Assembly: GCF_000972495.1 (NCBI RefSeq)
Contig: NZ_LATM01000025.1
Coordinates: forward strand, 1-64,000
Source: Hymenobacter terrenus
GTDB lineage: Bacteria > Bacteroidota > Bacteroidia > Cytophagales > Hymenobacteraceae
Direction: 5' to 3'
DNA length: 64,000 nt
A program made the translations under genes and the position numbers. Shown in pieces: positions 43,178 to 51,915 of this stretch (its first letter is position 1; each line of letters opens with the position of its first letter). A model generated the notes under the pieces. That model ran no database searches and was not told the origin of the DNA. It worked only from the letters and a program-made list of their open reading frames with translations.

Positions 43178-44110
43178 ATGCTGTCGCCTGCCGAATGGGC
43201 CCCTTTCATCAAGCGCCGCGCCGCTGAGTTGGGCTTCATGGCCTGCGGCATTTCCAAAGCTGAGTTTTTGGAAGAAGAAGCCCCGCGCCTCGAAACCTGG
43301 CTTACCCGCCGTATGAATGGCCGCATGGGCTATATGGAAAACCACTTCGACAAGCGCCTCGACCCGCGCCTGCTCGTGGATGGTGCCAAATCCGTGATTT
43401 CGCTGCTGCTGAATTACTACCCCGCGCCCGAAGACCAGCAACCCGACGACACGCTCAAAGTCAGCAAATACGCCTACGGTCGCGACTACCACTTCGTCAT
43501 CAAGGACAAGCTTAAGACGCTGCTAGCCGACATGGAAGCCGAGATTGGCCAGATTGGCGGGCGCTGTTTCGTCGACTCCGCGCCGGTGCTCGACAAGGCC
43601 TGGGCCAAGAAATCCGGCCTCGGCTGGGTGGGCAAGAACTCTAATCTCATCACGCCCGGCACGGGTTCGTTCTACTTCATCGCCGAGCTGATTGTGGACG
43701 TGGAGCTGCCCGCCGACGGGCCCATTCGGGACTACTGCGGCACCTGCACCAAGTGCGTGGACGCCTGCCCGACCCAAGCCATCACCGAGCCCTACGTCGT
43801 GGACGGCAGCAAGTGCATCAGCTACTTCACCATCGAACTCAAGGACCAGATTCCAACCGAGGTAGCCGGGCAGTTTGGCAACTGGGTATTCGGCTGCGAT
43901 ATCTGCCAGGATGTGTGCCCCTGGAACCGTTTCTCGAAGCCGCACAACGAGCCACAGTTCCAGGCGCACCCCAGCCTAAAAGACCTGACGCCCGGCGACT
44001 GGCGCGAAATCACCCACGAATTATTCACGGAGCTATTCCGCCAATCGGCCGTGAAGCGCACCGGCTACGAGGGCCTGAAGCGCAACATCAAGTTTGTAAC
44101 CGAAGAATAG
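43178..44110 (+). CDS. queG: epoxyqueuosine reductase
   Basis: A 310-residue iron-sulfur and cobalamin enzyme that performs the last step of queuosine tRNA modification, reducing epoxyqueuosine to queuosine. Two 4Fe-4S motifs are visible: CGTCTKCVDACPTQAI (about 188-203) and CDICQDVCPWN (about 241-251). Upstream are DSAPVLDKAWAKKSGLGWVGKN and the N-terminal MACGISKAEF. No HEAT-repeat extension is present; lengths of about 310-330 are common in Bacteroidota. It follows the DUF1905 gene at 18 bp and may share a transcript. Confidence 0.97.
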   Translation: MLSPAEWAPFIKRRAAELGFMACGISKAEFLEEEAPRLETWLTRRMNGRMGYMENHFDKRLDPRLLVDGAKSVISLLLNYYPAPEDQQPDDTLKVSKYAYGRDYHFVIKDKLKTLLADMEAEIGQIGGRCFVDSAPVLDKAWAKKSGLGWVGKNSNLITPGTGSFYFIAELIVDVELPADGPIRDYCGTCTKCVDACPTQAITEPYVVDGSKCISYFTIELKDQIPTEVAGQFGNWVFGCDICQDVCPWNRFSKPHNEPQFQAHPSLKDLTPGDWREITHELFTELFRQSAVKRTGYEGLKRNIKFVTEE

Positions 44111-44178
44111 TTGCTGATTACCGGCTATTCGTCTCAACGACCAGTCACACAATGGTACCAGCAACCCACATCCAGCAA

Positions 44179-44379
44179 TTAGCTGCCCGCTAACTCAAGG
44201 CTGCCGAAGACCCGTTTCAACACCCGACGATAAATACGGGCGAACTGCTGGTAGCACCAAGCGCGGAAATCCGGCACTTCGGTCGGCAGCAGCATTTTGA
44301 GCGCTTTGCGGAGTTCTTTTTCGAACAAAGCCTTGTTGAAGCTGACTTTCGTCAGTATCAGTTTCACGTAGTCTAACAT
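44179..44379 (-). CDS. small conserved-looking helical protein
   Basis: A 66-residue protein from the ATG at 44379 (MLDYVKLILTKVSFNKALFE); a longer in-frame start at 44433 is less likely. It is charged and helical (ELRKALKMLLPTEVPDFRAWCYQQFARIYRRVLKRV). The pattern recalls short proteins seen near other Hymenobacter genes but I cannot name the family. Confidence 0.6.
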   Translation of the reverse strand: MLDYVKLILTKVSFNKALFEKELRKALKMLLPTEVPDFRAWCYQQFARIYRRVLKRVFGSLELAGS

Positions 44380-44533
44380 TGGAGGGTGGGAGTAGGACAG
44401 TGAAAGAACCGGTGTGGTGGCAACGTGACTCATGGAGGAGCTTGATTACCAAAGTGGTAGAAAGATACAACAATTAGGCGGGGCTTCGCAAGAGGAAATG
44501 GCCATTGCAAGCTGCCTGGGTGCCCCCATACGC

Positions 44534-44561
44534 AAAAAGAGCAGCCAAGGCTGCTCTTTTT
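44534..44561. terminator. terminator of the ferritin-like gene array
   Basis: A perfect 12-bp stem (AAAAAGAGCAGC with GCTGCTCTTTTT, 44534-44545 and 44550-44561), A- and T-flanked, after the last ferritin-like stop on the minus strand. Confidence 0.85.
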
Positions 44562-44592
44562 CGAAAAAAGTCAGAAAAAATTCTGTTGCCGC

Positions 44593-45450
44593 TTACACAA
44601 AGAGGTTTAGTGCAGCCTGAGCTACGGTGGTAGTCAAGGGTTCATCGAATGCTTCGGAGAGAGCAGAGTCGCGAACAGCGGTATTATCGCGGATGAGCAG
44701 GAAGTTGGCGAATGGAATCGGCATTCCGGCTTTGAGGTTTTGAATTGGGTTTTCTTCGCCGCCAGTAGCAGCCGTGGTAAGCACCTGGGCTGCCGCTGGG
44801 CGCACAATAGCAGCATCGGTATCGCTGGGCCAGTTCTTAACCGCGACACCCCGCCCGCGGCGCAGGCTGCGCACATGGGCCGAGTGCTGAGCTTCAACCG
44901 CGTGAATGCGTAGCACGGCCTTCAAGAGCTGAGAATCATTGGTGATGTTGAAGGCTTGCGTTTTGTACAGCCGCACCCCAAGGTCCTCAAGTTGCTGGGC
45001 CAGGGCGAGAAAATCGTCGAAATTGCTCAGCACATTCGGAAAAAGCACCGGATTGGTCACCACCCCACGCCGGCCACTGAAATCGAAGGCTGGCTCGGTG
45101 GGTACAATAGCGCCAGCCGCTTGCAAGGCCTCCGTGAGAAACGCAACGTGCTGGTCCTGATGCAACCGAAGCCGCTGAAAGTCGGCCAGCTGCGTAAGTG
45201 GAATGAGGCCGGGTGCCGCTAGCGCCCGGGTATAAAGCGCCCGCTGCAAGCGTTCGAGTAGCAGCAGTTGCGTCACGGCATCATACGAGGTGTCTTTGGT
45301 GTCGGCGGCGGCGGGCAGACTTGCCCCCAGGCCCAGCGGCAACGCCGCCAGAGCAGCACTGCCGACCTGCCGCAGCACTGCCCGGCGCGGCGCCGCGCTC
45401 TGGTCTGCCGGAGCTGCCGCCAAGTGGTCGAGAAGGGAAATCAGCTTCAT
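44593..45450 (-). CDS. ferritin-like protein, pair C partner (degenerate ligands)
   Basis: A 285-residue exported protein of the Ferritin_2-like type. After a twin-arginine-like leader (PRRAVLRQVGSAALAALPLGLG) a four-helix bundle follows. Against the B and A copies the usual metal ligands have changed: the first helix has LLERLQRALY instead of LEQLEADFY (Glu to Gln), the second HQDQH instead of HEDAH, and the fourth VEAQHSAH instead of VEARHAAH. The third helix keeps LEDLGVRLY. It probably no longer binds a di-iron centre in the normal way. It overlaps its partner (45447-46181) by 4 bp (ATGA). Confidence 0.8.
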   Translation of the reverse strand: MKLISLLDHLAAAPADQSAAPRRAVLRQVGSAALAALPLGLGASLPAAADTKDTSYDAVTQLLLLERLQRALYTRALAAPGLIPLTQLADFQRLRLHQDQHVAFLTEALQAAGAIVPTEPAFDFSGRRGVVTNPVLFPNVLSNFDDFLALAQQLEDLGVRLYKTQAFNITNDSQLLKAVLRIHAVEAQHSAHVRSLRRGRGVAVKNWPSDTDAAIVRPAAAQVLTTAATGGEENPIQNLKAGMPIPFANFLLIRDNTAVRDSALSEAFDEPLTTTVAQAALNLFV

Positions 45451-46181
45451 ATGGGAGTGGCCAGATTGGCGGCGGAAATAACGAAGGGAGCGAAGAAGGG
45501 AGCCAGCGCGGCCAGTACTTCGGTGGGGGTTTTGGTGCGGAGCTGGCCTGCCAGCGTACCGGTGCTTTCTACTATGTCGTTGTTAGCAAACGAACCGGGA
45601 ACCAGCAAGTCGTGCACTGTTGCTGCGTGGCGGGCGTGTACCGTCGACATCTTCAGCAGCAGGGTGCGCTGCTGCGGGTTGGAGCTGGTGACCAGCTGCA
45701 GCAGCGCCGGATAGGCTGCTGCCACCAAGTCTTCGAGCTGTTGGGCAGCGGCCAGTACGCCCGCTCGGGTGGTGAGCGTGAACGACGTCAGCTTAAAAGC
45801 AAAGTCGGTGGGCAAAAGTGCGTTTGCCCCGGTGGGGTCGATGGCGTACTTGAGCATTTCCCGGTACACGATTTCGTGGTCGCGGAGGTCCGCAAAAATA
45901 GCCCGCTCGGCTGGGGTCAGGTCAGTGGGCGGGGCATCCACTACCTTCTGATAAGTAGTGGCCTGCGCTATCGCCAGCAGATAGGCGTAGTAAAGCAAGC
46001 CCGGGTCACCGGAAGGCAACGTTAATTGGAAAGGGTCCGGGGCTACGGGCTCGGGAGTCGAGCTGGAGCAACCAGCCGCCACCAAGGCTACTGAGGCAGC
46101 TGAAGCCGCCGAAACCCGCAAAAACAAGCGTCGCCCCAGCGACTGCTCCCGCCAGGCGGGCAAATATGAGTGGTCAGACAT
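45447..46181 (-). CDS. ferritin-like Tat lipoprotein, pair C (ligands lost)
   Basis: A 244-residue lipoprotein: twin-arginine GRRLFLRVS and lipobox VAAGC (Cys about residue 38). It is homologous to the lipoproteins of pairs A and B but the ligand positions differ: ALEQLEAAFY has become LLAIAQATTY, HEAIH is HEIVY, VEARHAAY is VHARHAAT. Only LED in the third helix and some His remain. The bundle may be kept for structure or binding rather than catalysis. It is the first gene of pair C and is translationally coupled to its partner. Confidence 0.82.
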   Translation of the reverse strand: MSDHSYLPAWREQSLGRRLFLRVSAASAASVALVAAGCSSSTPEPVAPDPFQLTLPSGDPGLLYYAYLLAIAQATTYQKVVDAPPTDLTPAERAIFADLRDHEIVYREMLKYAIDPTGANALLPTDFAFKLTSFTLTTRAGVLAAAQQLEDLVAAAYPALLQLVTSSNPQQRTLLLKMSTVHARHAATVHDLLVPGSFANNDIVESTGTLAGQLRTKTPTEVLAALAPFFAPFVISAANLATPI

Positions 46182-46307
46182 TTGTTAGTTATTCAAGCCA
46201 GCCCGCTAGCCCGAAACGCCGGGCTCCAGCCATTACAAAGGTACTCGCTACCCATCCATTGGTTGCAAAGCCCTAAAAAACCGCGTTCTGCGAGAGCGCC
46301 ACGTTGA

Positions 46308-46373
46308 GCACAGCGAAGCATCTCTAGCACCAGCGTAAATTATTGCTGCTACGATAAAAGTGCTTCGCTGTGC
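46308..46373. repeat. 13-bp inverted repeat between ferritin pairs
   Basis: GCACAGCGAAGCA at 46308-46320 faces its exact complement at 46361-46373, with a 40-nt loop, in the 269 bp between pair B and pair C. It has no T tract. It may be a dispersed repeat of the same style as at 10678 and 25918. Confidence 0.6.
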
Positions 46374-46450
46374 TTGATGCGATACTTTGACTTTGAGGAT
46401 GCTATCAAGCTTAGTGCTTGGGGTTAAACTTTCTGTCTCGACTTTAAAAA

Positions 46451-47350
46451 CTAAGCTCCAACCAAACCACCGGCGCGAGAAGCGTCGAGTACTTCGGCGG
46501 GCTGCAGGACTTCGTCAAAGGCGGCGGCGGCAGTGGCGAGGGGATAGGTGACTCCAGAAGTAATTGAACGAATAGCTACTCCGGCTTGCCTCGGGGCAGG
46601 GCTATTTTCAATCGGGCTGGCCACGGTGAAGGCCGGAACGCCATAACCAAAAGGCGTTATGGTGGTGGGGCTGGTGCCCGCCGTCACGCCGCTGCCGTAG
46701 ACGGCATCCGCCGCCAGGTCATCAGCAGGGTTCACCCAAGGCTTTTGCCCGCGCATGAACCGGATATGGGCCGCGTGACGGGCTTCAACCGAATGAATGC
46801 GCAGGGCTGTGGTTAGCAAATCGGTACCGACGAGTTCGGCAGCGCGGCCTTTGTAGGCTCGTACGCCAGTATCCTCCAACAATTGGGCTACCGCGAGCTG
46901 GCTGGTAGTTGCCACGGATCCATTGAAGGAAGTTAACGAATCAAATTTGCCCTGTTGGAATCTAACCCCCGTTACTGGAGAACTGCCGAGACCAGAAATG
47001 GCTGTGCCGAGCAGCTTGACGTGAGCGTCTTCGTGTCGCTTAATCTGCTGAATAGCCTCGCGGTCCGCTGGCGAGGCGGCAGCGTAGGGGGCCGAACCAA
47101 TGACTTTAACGTAGAAGTCCTGCTCAAGCAATTCGAGCGTCAGCGCGTATTGTAACACCTCGACCGGCAGCGATTTTGTCCCGGCATAGGCTTTTTGGAA
47201 CAGCGCGCTCAAAAACAAAGGCGTGGCAGCCAATGCCGACCGTTTGGCTGCTCCCCCCAACGTGCCAAACACGGCCCGGCGCGAATTGAAACGACCCAGC
47301 ACGTCGCCATCCACTTCCGAAAGCTGGTCGATTATCTCAAAGAAATTCAT
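46451..47350 (-). CDS. ferritin-like protein, pair B partner
   Basis: A 299-residue protein of the Ferritin_2 type. The leader MNFFEIIDQLSEVDGDVLGRF then NSRRAVFGTLGG is a twin-arginine-like motif after a long charged start. The bundle keeps the metal ligands: ALTLELLEQDFY (Glu), IKRHEDAHVKLL (Glu/His), LLEDTGVRAY (Glu) and VEARHAAHIRFM (Glu/His). Its function is unknown; related proteins are stress- or desiccation-induced in plants and fungi. It is transcribed 26 bp after its lipoprotein partner at 47377-48126 and is a clear duplicate of pair A. Confidence 0.85.
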   Translation of the reverse strand: MNFFEIIDQLSEVDGDVLGRFNSRRAVFGTLGGAAKRSALAATPLFLSALFQKAYAGTKSLPVEVLQYALTLELLEQDFYVKVIGSAPYAAASPADREAIQQIKRHEDAHVKLLGTAISGLGSSPVTGVRFQQGKFDSLTSFNGSVATTSQLAVAQLLEDTGVRAYKGRAAELVGTDLLTTALRIHSVEARHAAHIRFMRGQKPWVNPADDLAADAVYGSGVTAGTSPTTITPFGYGVPAFTVASPIENSPAPRQAGVAIRSITSGVTYPLATAAAAFDEVLQPAEVLDASRAGGLVGA

Positions 47351-47376
47351 AGAACCGTAGTTACTGAAGGAAAGGA

Positions 47377-48126
47377 TTATTGACCGACGGAGCTAGCGTC
47401 CAACTGTTGCACCACAAAAGCCTGCGCAATGGCTATTACCTCGGTGGGTGACAGGGTCTTGTCAAGACCACTGGCGGGCTCGACCTGGTCGTCGGCCGCG
47501 AATGAGCCGGGCACTAGTAGGTTGCGGATGTAGGCGACGTGGCGGGCTTCTACCGATACAATCTGTCCGGCAATTACAAGGTAAGCAGGTACTTTGAGGA
47601 GCTTGCCCGCACCATTATACGCTGCCACGCCCAAGTCTTCGAAGGCCTTTGCCGCATCGAGCACCCCAAGCTTGGTATCGCTGGCGGCCTTGACGCGCTT
47701 GGTGAAGTCAATGGTATCGAAGTTGAAAGTGAGTTCCGGTAAAAGTCTGCCGGAAAAGTCACGGCTGATGGCCGCCTTCAGGAAGTCACGGTGAATGGCT
47801 TCGTGGTCGGAGATATCAGCGAAATAAGCGGTTTCGTCGGCTGTAAACCCAGCAACGGTCGATGCCTTTACCTTGGCGTAGAAAGCAGCTTCGAGTTGTT
47901 CGAGGGCGTAAGCGTAGTTGAGCACGCCCACATCGCCCGCGCCCAGGCTAGTGGGGCCATCGGTCACAACGGGGTCGCTTTCCTTGGAGCAGCCAACCAA
48001 CGCGAGGGCCGTGGCACCTGCCGTGGCGCCTGCATACATAAAAAACGAACGCCGCTTGATGGGCGCGTAAAGAGGCTGCGCAAGCGGTGGGCTATCGGAA
48101 ACAACAGACCGAGAAGTATCGGACAT
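47377..48126 (-). CDS. ferritin-like Tat lipoprotein, pair B
   Basis: A 249-residue exported lipoprotein from the ATG at 48126 (MSDTSRSVVSDS). The leader KRRSFFMYAGATAGATA with lipobox VGC is of the Tat type. The bundle has ALEQLEAAFY, HEAIHRDFL, FEDLGVAAYNGAG and VSVEARHVAYIRNLL, which match a di-iron carboxylate site with Glu and His in the expected helices. It is about 70 percent identical by eye to the pair A lipoprotein, including the C-terminus QQLDASSVG. It precedes its partner at 46451-47350 by 26 bp, and starts after a 412-bp gap. Confidence 0.88.
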   Translation of the reverse strand: MSDTSRSVVSDSPPLAQPLYAPIKRRSFFMYAGATAGATALALVGCSKESDPVVTDGPTSLGAGDVGVLNYAYALEQLEAAFYAKVKASTVAGFTADETAYFADISDHEAIHRDFLKAAISRDFSGRLLPELTFNFDTIDFTKRVKAASDTKLGVLDAAKAFEDLGVAAYNGAGKLLKVPAYLVIAGQIVSVEARHVAYIRNLLVPGSFAADDQVEPASGLDKTLSPTEVIAIAQAFVVQQLDASSVGQ

Positions 48127-48538
48127 GAGCAAAGGAATTGAGGTGAACAGGAAAACAGAAAGTTGCACGCTCCTATCAGAAGCTTTAACTCAACGGGAAT
48201 ACAAAACTGGCGATGGAAAAGCTATCGAACCGCAATAGGAGCAGAATGAGCTTCTTTGGAGAACGCGAAACTCAAAAACGAGAGGCCCTAAATCAGAAAA
48301 TAGTTGCCTGTTAGTTGAGTTATCCACTCCGACATTCTAAAAACAAGCTTACCTTAAAATTAGAATAAATTCCTGCTCTAGGGACAAGCGAACAGGTATT
48401 GGAAATAAATAAGCTGCTGTAATAATAGTTGCGGCGCGCTATGAAACCGGTGAGCAGCAAAAAGCCGGCCCTGCACTAGCAGGACCGGCTTTTTGCTATT
48501 ATTGCCCGAAACCAGGCATCATCTACTGACTCGCTGGA
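48127..48538. other. 412-bp intergenic gap with terminator and promoter region
   Basis: The gap between pairs A and B holds a strong terminator (48456-48497) near its right end and an A/T-rich stretch (48180-48420) that probably carries the pair B promoter. No reading frame was judged real. Confidence 0.5.
48456..48497. terminator. terminator of ferritin pair A
   Basis: A 13-bp stem AGCAAAAAGCCGG / CCGGCTTTTTGCT (48456-48468, 48485-48497) with an inner CCTGC/GCAGG. It follows the stop of the pair A partner on the minus strand. Confidence 0.85.
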
Positions 48539-49369
48539 TTACGCCCCAATCAGGGGACCAGCCAGTGCCAGTACTTCGGCTTTGGTCAGGATTTCGTCGA
48601 ATGAAGCCTGTGCATCAGCAGGGGCGTAAGAAGATCCAAGCTGCTTAGTCAAATCTACTTTCGACTGGATGATGGTGCTTTCAGGGATGGAGCCTTTGTA
48701 GGTATTATCACCGTCTAGGTCGCCAGTACCGCTAATCCAAGGTGTCTGGCTACGCATGTAGCGGATGTGGGCTGCATGACGAGCTTCTACAGAGTGAATC
48801 TGGAGGGCCGACTGGAGCGGGTTGATAGTACCAATTCCCGTAATGGTCACATCAGGAATCCCGAGCAAATCGCCGGCGCGGCCTTTGTAAGCACGCACGC
48901 CAGTATCTTCCAGCAGCTGCGCAACCTTTAGCTGCTCTGCGAAAGTAGTAAGAGTAGCGAAGGTGGTCGTTTTGAAAGTATTGCCCGTAGTCGGTACACC
49001 GTTGATGCCTTTGATGACGGCAGTTAGCAGCTTCACGTGAGCGTCCTCGTGCTTTTTGATTTGATTAATGGCCGCCTGCGCTGCTGGCGTTTGCAGCCCG
49101 AATACGGGCGAATTGGTCATCTTAGCATAAAAGTCAGCTTCCAACTGCTCCAATGTCAGAGCGTAGTTGAAAATTTCGATTGGATCACCGGCGTTTGTGC
49201 CAGCATATGCTTTCGAAAAGAATGAAGCCAGCAGGGCCGGTGCCGAGGCCATCGCAGCCCGTTTACTGACCTTGGTCAGCGAGCTGAATACGGCGCGTCG
49301 GGAATCTAAGCGGCCCAATACATCGGGGTCCACTTCTGCCAGTTGGTCAATTATTTTGAAGAAATTCAT
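48539..49369 (-). CDS. ferritin-like protein, pair A partner
   Basis: A 276-residue Ferritin_2-type protein. The leader MNFFKIIDQLAEVDPDVLGRL with DSRRAVFSSLTKVSKRAA is like that of pair B. Metal-site helices: ALTLEQLEADFYAKM, IKKHEDAHVKLL, LLEDTGVRAYKG and VEARHAAHIRYM. It keeps all expected Glu/His ligands. It is the second gene of the pair and follows the lipoprotein stop at 32 bp. Strong similarity to the pair B partner (46451-47350) shows tandem duplication. Confidence 0.88.
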   Translation of the reverse strand: MNFFKIIDQLAEVDPDVLGRLDSRRAVFSSLTKVSKRAAMASAPALLASFFSKAYAGTNAGDPIEIFNYALTLEQLEADFYAKMTNSPVFGLQTPAAQAAINQIKKHEDAHVKLLTAVIKGINGVPTTGNTFKTTTFATLTTFAEQLKVAQLLEDTGVRAYKGRAGDLLGIPDVTITGIGTINPLQSALQIHSVEARHAAHIRYMRSQTPWISGTGDLDGDNTYKGSIPESTIIQSKVDLTKQLGSSYAPADAQASFDEILTKAEVLALAGPLIGA

Positions 49370-49401
49370 AACAACGGTTGATTACAAGTGAAGAGGAGGG
49401 A

Positions 49402-50130
49402 TTATTTACCGACAGAGCTAGCGTCGAGCTGTTGCGTCACGAACGATTGTGCCGCTTTGATGACATCTACAGGTGCCATTGCCTTATCGAGACCGGATGC
49501 CACATCTACTTGGTCATCGGCGGCAAACGAACCAGGGGTAATCAGGTCGCGGACGTAGGCAGCGTGGCGGGCTTCTACTGACACAATCTGACCAGCAATT
49601 ACTAAGTAAGCAGCCGTTTTGAGGAGCTTGCCCGCGCCATTGTAAGCCGCTACGCCCAAGTCTTCAAATGTTTTGGCTGCTCCGAGCACTGCTGTACGCT
49701 TAGTAAAGTCGATGCTCGAAAAATTAGGGGTTAGATCCTGCAGTAGTTTTCCAGGAACGTCCCGGTTGATGGCTGCCTTAAGAAAATCGCGGTGGATGGC
49801 TTCGTGAGCAGCTACCTGTGTGAAGTAAGCCAGCTCATTCGCCTGGAAGTCTGAGGCAGGTGTTTTCACTACCTGCGCATAGAATGCTGCTTCCAGTTGT
49901 TCCAAAGCATAGGCGTAGTTGAGGACGCCCAAGTCACCTGTGCCGAGGCTAATAGCGCCGGGAGCAACCGGTGAGTCGTTGTCATCATCCGAGCAGCCGG
50001 CCAACACGAGGGCAGTGGCGCCCGCCGTGGCCCCAGCATACATGAAAAAGGAGCGCCGCTTGATGGGCATGTACAGCGGCTGGGCAAACGAGGTATCGTC
50101 AGAACCGCGGGGCTGAATTTTGTCAGACAT
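49402..50130 (-). CDS. ferritin-like Tat lipoprotein, pair A
   Basis: A 242-residue Tat-type lipoprotein, MSDKIQPRGSDDTS, then KRRSFFMYAGATAGATALVLAGC. The four-helix bundle has ALEQLEAAFYAQV, HEAIHRDFLKAA, FEDLGVAAYNGAG and VSVEARHAAYVRDL. This copy keeps the metal ligands and is likely the best preserved of the three. The protein would be anchored outside the cytoplasmic membrane. The role may be iron or oxidant handling; that is inference from the fold. Confidence 0.88.
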   Translation of the reverse strand: MSDKIQPRGSDDTSFAQPLYMPIKRRSFFMYAGATAGATALVLAGCSDDDNDSPVAPGAISLGTGDLGVLNYAYALEQLEAAFYAQVVKTPASDFQANELAYFTQVAAHEAIHRDFLKAAINRDVPGKLLQDLTPNFSSIDFTKRTAVLGAAKTFEDLGVAAYNGAGKLLKTAAYLVIAGQIVSVEARHAAYVRDLITPGSFAADDQVDVASGLDKAMAPVDVIKAAQSFVTQQLDASSVGK

Positions 50131-50406
50131 GATGGGGATTTGATTAAGTTGAGAAATAGAAACTAATTGGGAAAAGGCAATAGGGTACTATACGGCGCCA
50201 GTAGCCCGTTTTTCAAGGGAGAACCAGAACAGTAATGGTGATTTGTGGGCAGATACGGCAGTAGTGGGGCAAGAGGATTTACCAAGGCTGTATTTTTTCA
50301 CAGTGAATGATTAGGCCCCATCACAGTGCTGAATTGCAATTCCCGTGGAAAAGATGGATTCTAGCGTTTAGCGCTAATTTTAGGGGCCGCTAAAGCGCTG
50401 GAGATT

Positions 50407-51915
50407 ATGGGAAGACTTTTTTGGTGGATGGCTTTTCTAATGGAAATACTGGCAGCAGGAGTTGGGATGGCCCAACCCGTCGTACCACCTCAGCCCAGTA
50501 GCGCCACCCCGACCGATGTCGTACTGCTGCCAACTCCGGCCACGTTGCCCGTCACGGGTGTGTTCACGTTGGCTTTCCGCTTGCGGGGCGGGACTTTGGA
50601 GAAGTACTCAGAGTTTCCTGAGTTGGAAGGATTCAAGAAAAGCGGCAAGACTAGTACCACCACTACGCGCATCGTGCAGGGCCGTCGTTTCACCGACCTC
50701 ACCATTACCCAGCGCTACATGCCCTACGGCGAGGGCGAGTACGTCATCAAGCCCTTTCAGCTGACGGTGAATGGCGTGGTATTACGCAGCAGCGGCACCA
50801 CTGTGCGCGTGGGCCCCGCTCCGCCCGTCAACCTGGCTGCCTTAACCAAGCCTGCCAATCCAACTGCGCCACTGCAAGCAGTGGGCGACCTCGACAAGCT
50901 GTTTGGCAAGCCCAAGCCCGCGCTCTACCAAGACGTGCCCGACCGGGCATTTTTGGCGGTAGTAGCCGACCGGCCTCGGGTGTTCGTGGGCGAAGGCGTG
51001 CGGGTGGGGCTCTATTTTTACCTCACGCCGGCTGACCAAGCGCTGCTCGCCTTTCACGATTTCAATGACCAACTGCCCCCGTTGCTGCACGAACTGCACC
51101 AGCCGACGGCCTGGCAAGAGCCCGGTCCGGAGGCCAGCGTCACCCCTGACAGCGTGCGCTATCGGGGCCAGCGCTACCTCCGCTTCCGGCTGGCCGAAAA
51201 CGTGTATTACCCCCTCACTACCCAGCCGTTGAAGTTTCCACCCCTGGCTTTGACCATGGTGAAATTCAAGCTCCTCAAGAAGCCAGAGCCAGGCCAGGAT
51301 AACCGATTGGCAGGCTACAAAACGTATTACTCAGCTGGCGTTGCCGTGCAGGTACAGGCCCTGCCACAGGCTGCTAAGTACGGACCAGTGGCCGTGGGTA
51401 ATTACCAGGCTCGGGAGGCCATTAGCCGCTCCGTGCTTCGGGTGGGGCAGTCGTTTGCCTACACGTTTGTGGTGGACGGCCGGGGTAATCTATCGGGCTT
51501 ACTAGCGCCGCCATTGGCCGCGCTACCCGGTTTGGAAGTGTACGGCCCGGAAGTGCGGGAGGAGCGTGTGCCTGGTGGGGGGCGCAAGCTGTTTCGTTAC
51601 CGGATGGTGGCCCAACGTCCCGGCGCGTTGCCACTTGATAGTCTTTTACAACTTGTGGTTTTCAACCCTAGCACGGCTCGCTACGATACCCTTCGGCCCA
51701 AGCTACGGCCGCAGGTACGCGGAGCGTTGGCGGCTCCAGCCCCACTGCCTAAGCCCGAAGAAGACCCATTCTACGGTCCTGCGCTGGCCAGCGCCGACAC
51801 CACCATGCAATCACTGAATGTGTATCGGGACGTACTTCGCTACGCCAATTGGTTGCTGATTGGACTGGCCGCTGTGGCTGGGTTTGGTTGGTGGCGAGCT
51901 GAGCGACGAGGCTAG
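50407..51915 (+). CDS. batD: BatD-family protein
   Basis: A 502-residue exported membrane protein of the BatD type, with a signal peptide (MGRLFWWMAFLMEILAAGVGMA), an extracytoplasmic Ig-like domain set (TLPVTGVFTLAFRLRGGTLEKYSEFPELEGFKKSGKTS in pieces; RRFTDLTITQRYMPYGEGEYVIKPF), a second domain with QSFAYTFVVDGRGNLSGL and a C-terminal helix (YANWLLIGLAAVAGFGWW). Bat proteins in Bacteroidota (batABCDE) are tied to aerotolerance. Here batD is alone: no batA, B, C or E are adjacent, and the window's MoxR is 41 kb away. Confidence 0.85.
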   Translation: MGRLFWWMAFLMEILAAGVGMAQPVVPPQPSSATPTDVVLLPTPATLPVTGVFTLAFRLRGGTLEKYSEFPELEGFKKSGKTSTTTTRIVQGRRFTDLTITQRYMPYGEGEYVIKPFQLTVNGVVLRSSGTTVRVGPAPPVNLAALTKPANPTAPLQAVGDLDKLFGKPKPALYQDVPDRAFLAVVADRPRVFVGEGVRVGLYFYLTPADQALLAFHDFNDQLPPLLHELHQPTAWQEPGPEASVTPDSVRYRGQRYLRFRLAENVYYPLTTQPLKFPPLALTMVKFKLLKKPEPGQDNRLAGYKTYYSAGVAVQVQALPQAAKYGPVAVGNYQAREAISRSVLRVGQSFAYTFVVDGRGNLSGLLAPPLAALPGLEVYGPEVREERVPGGGRKLFRYRMVAQRPGALPLDSLLQLVVFNPSTARYDTLRPKLRPQVRGALAAPAPLPKPEEDPFYGPALASADTTMQSLNVYRDVLRYANWLLIGLAAVAGFGWWRAERRG

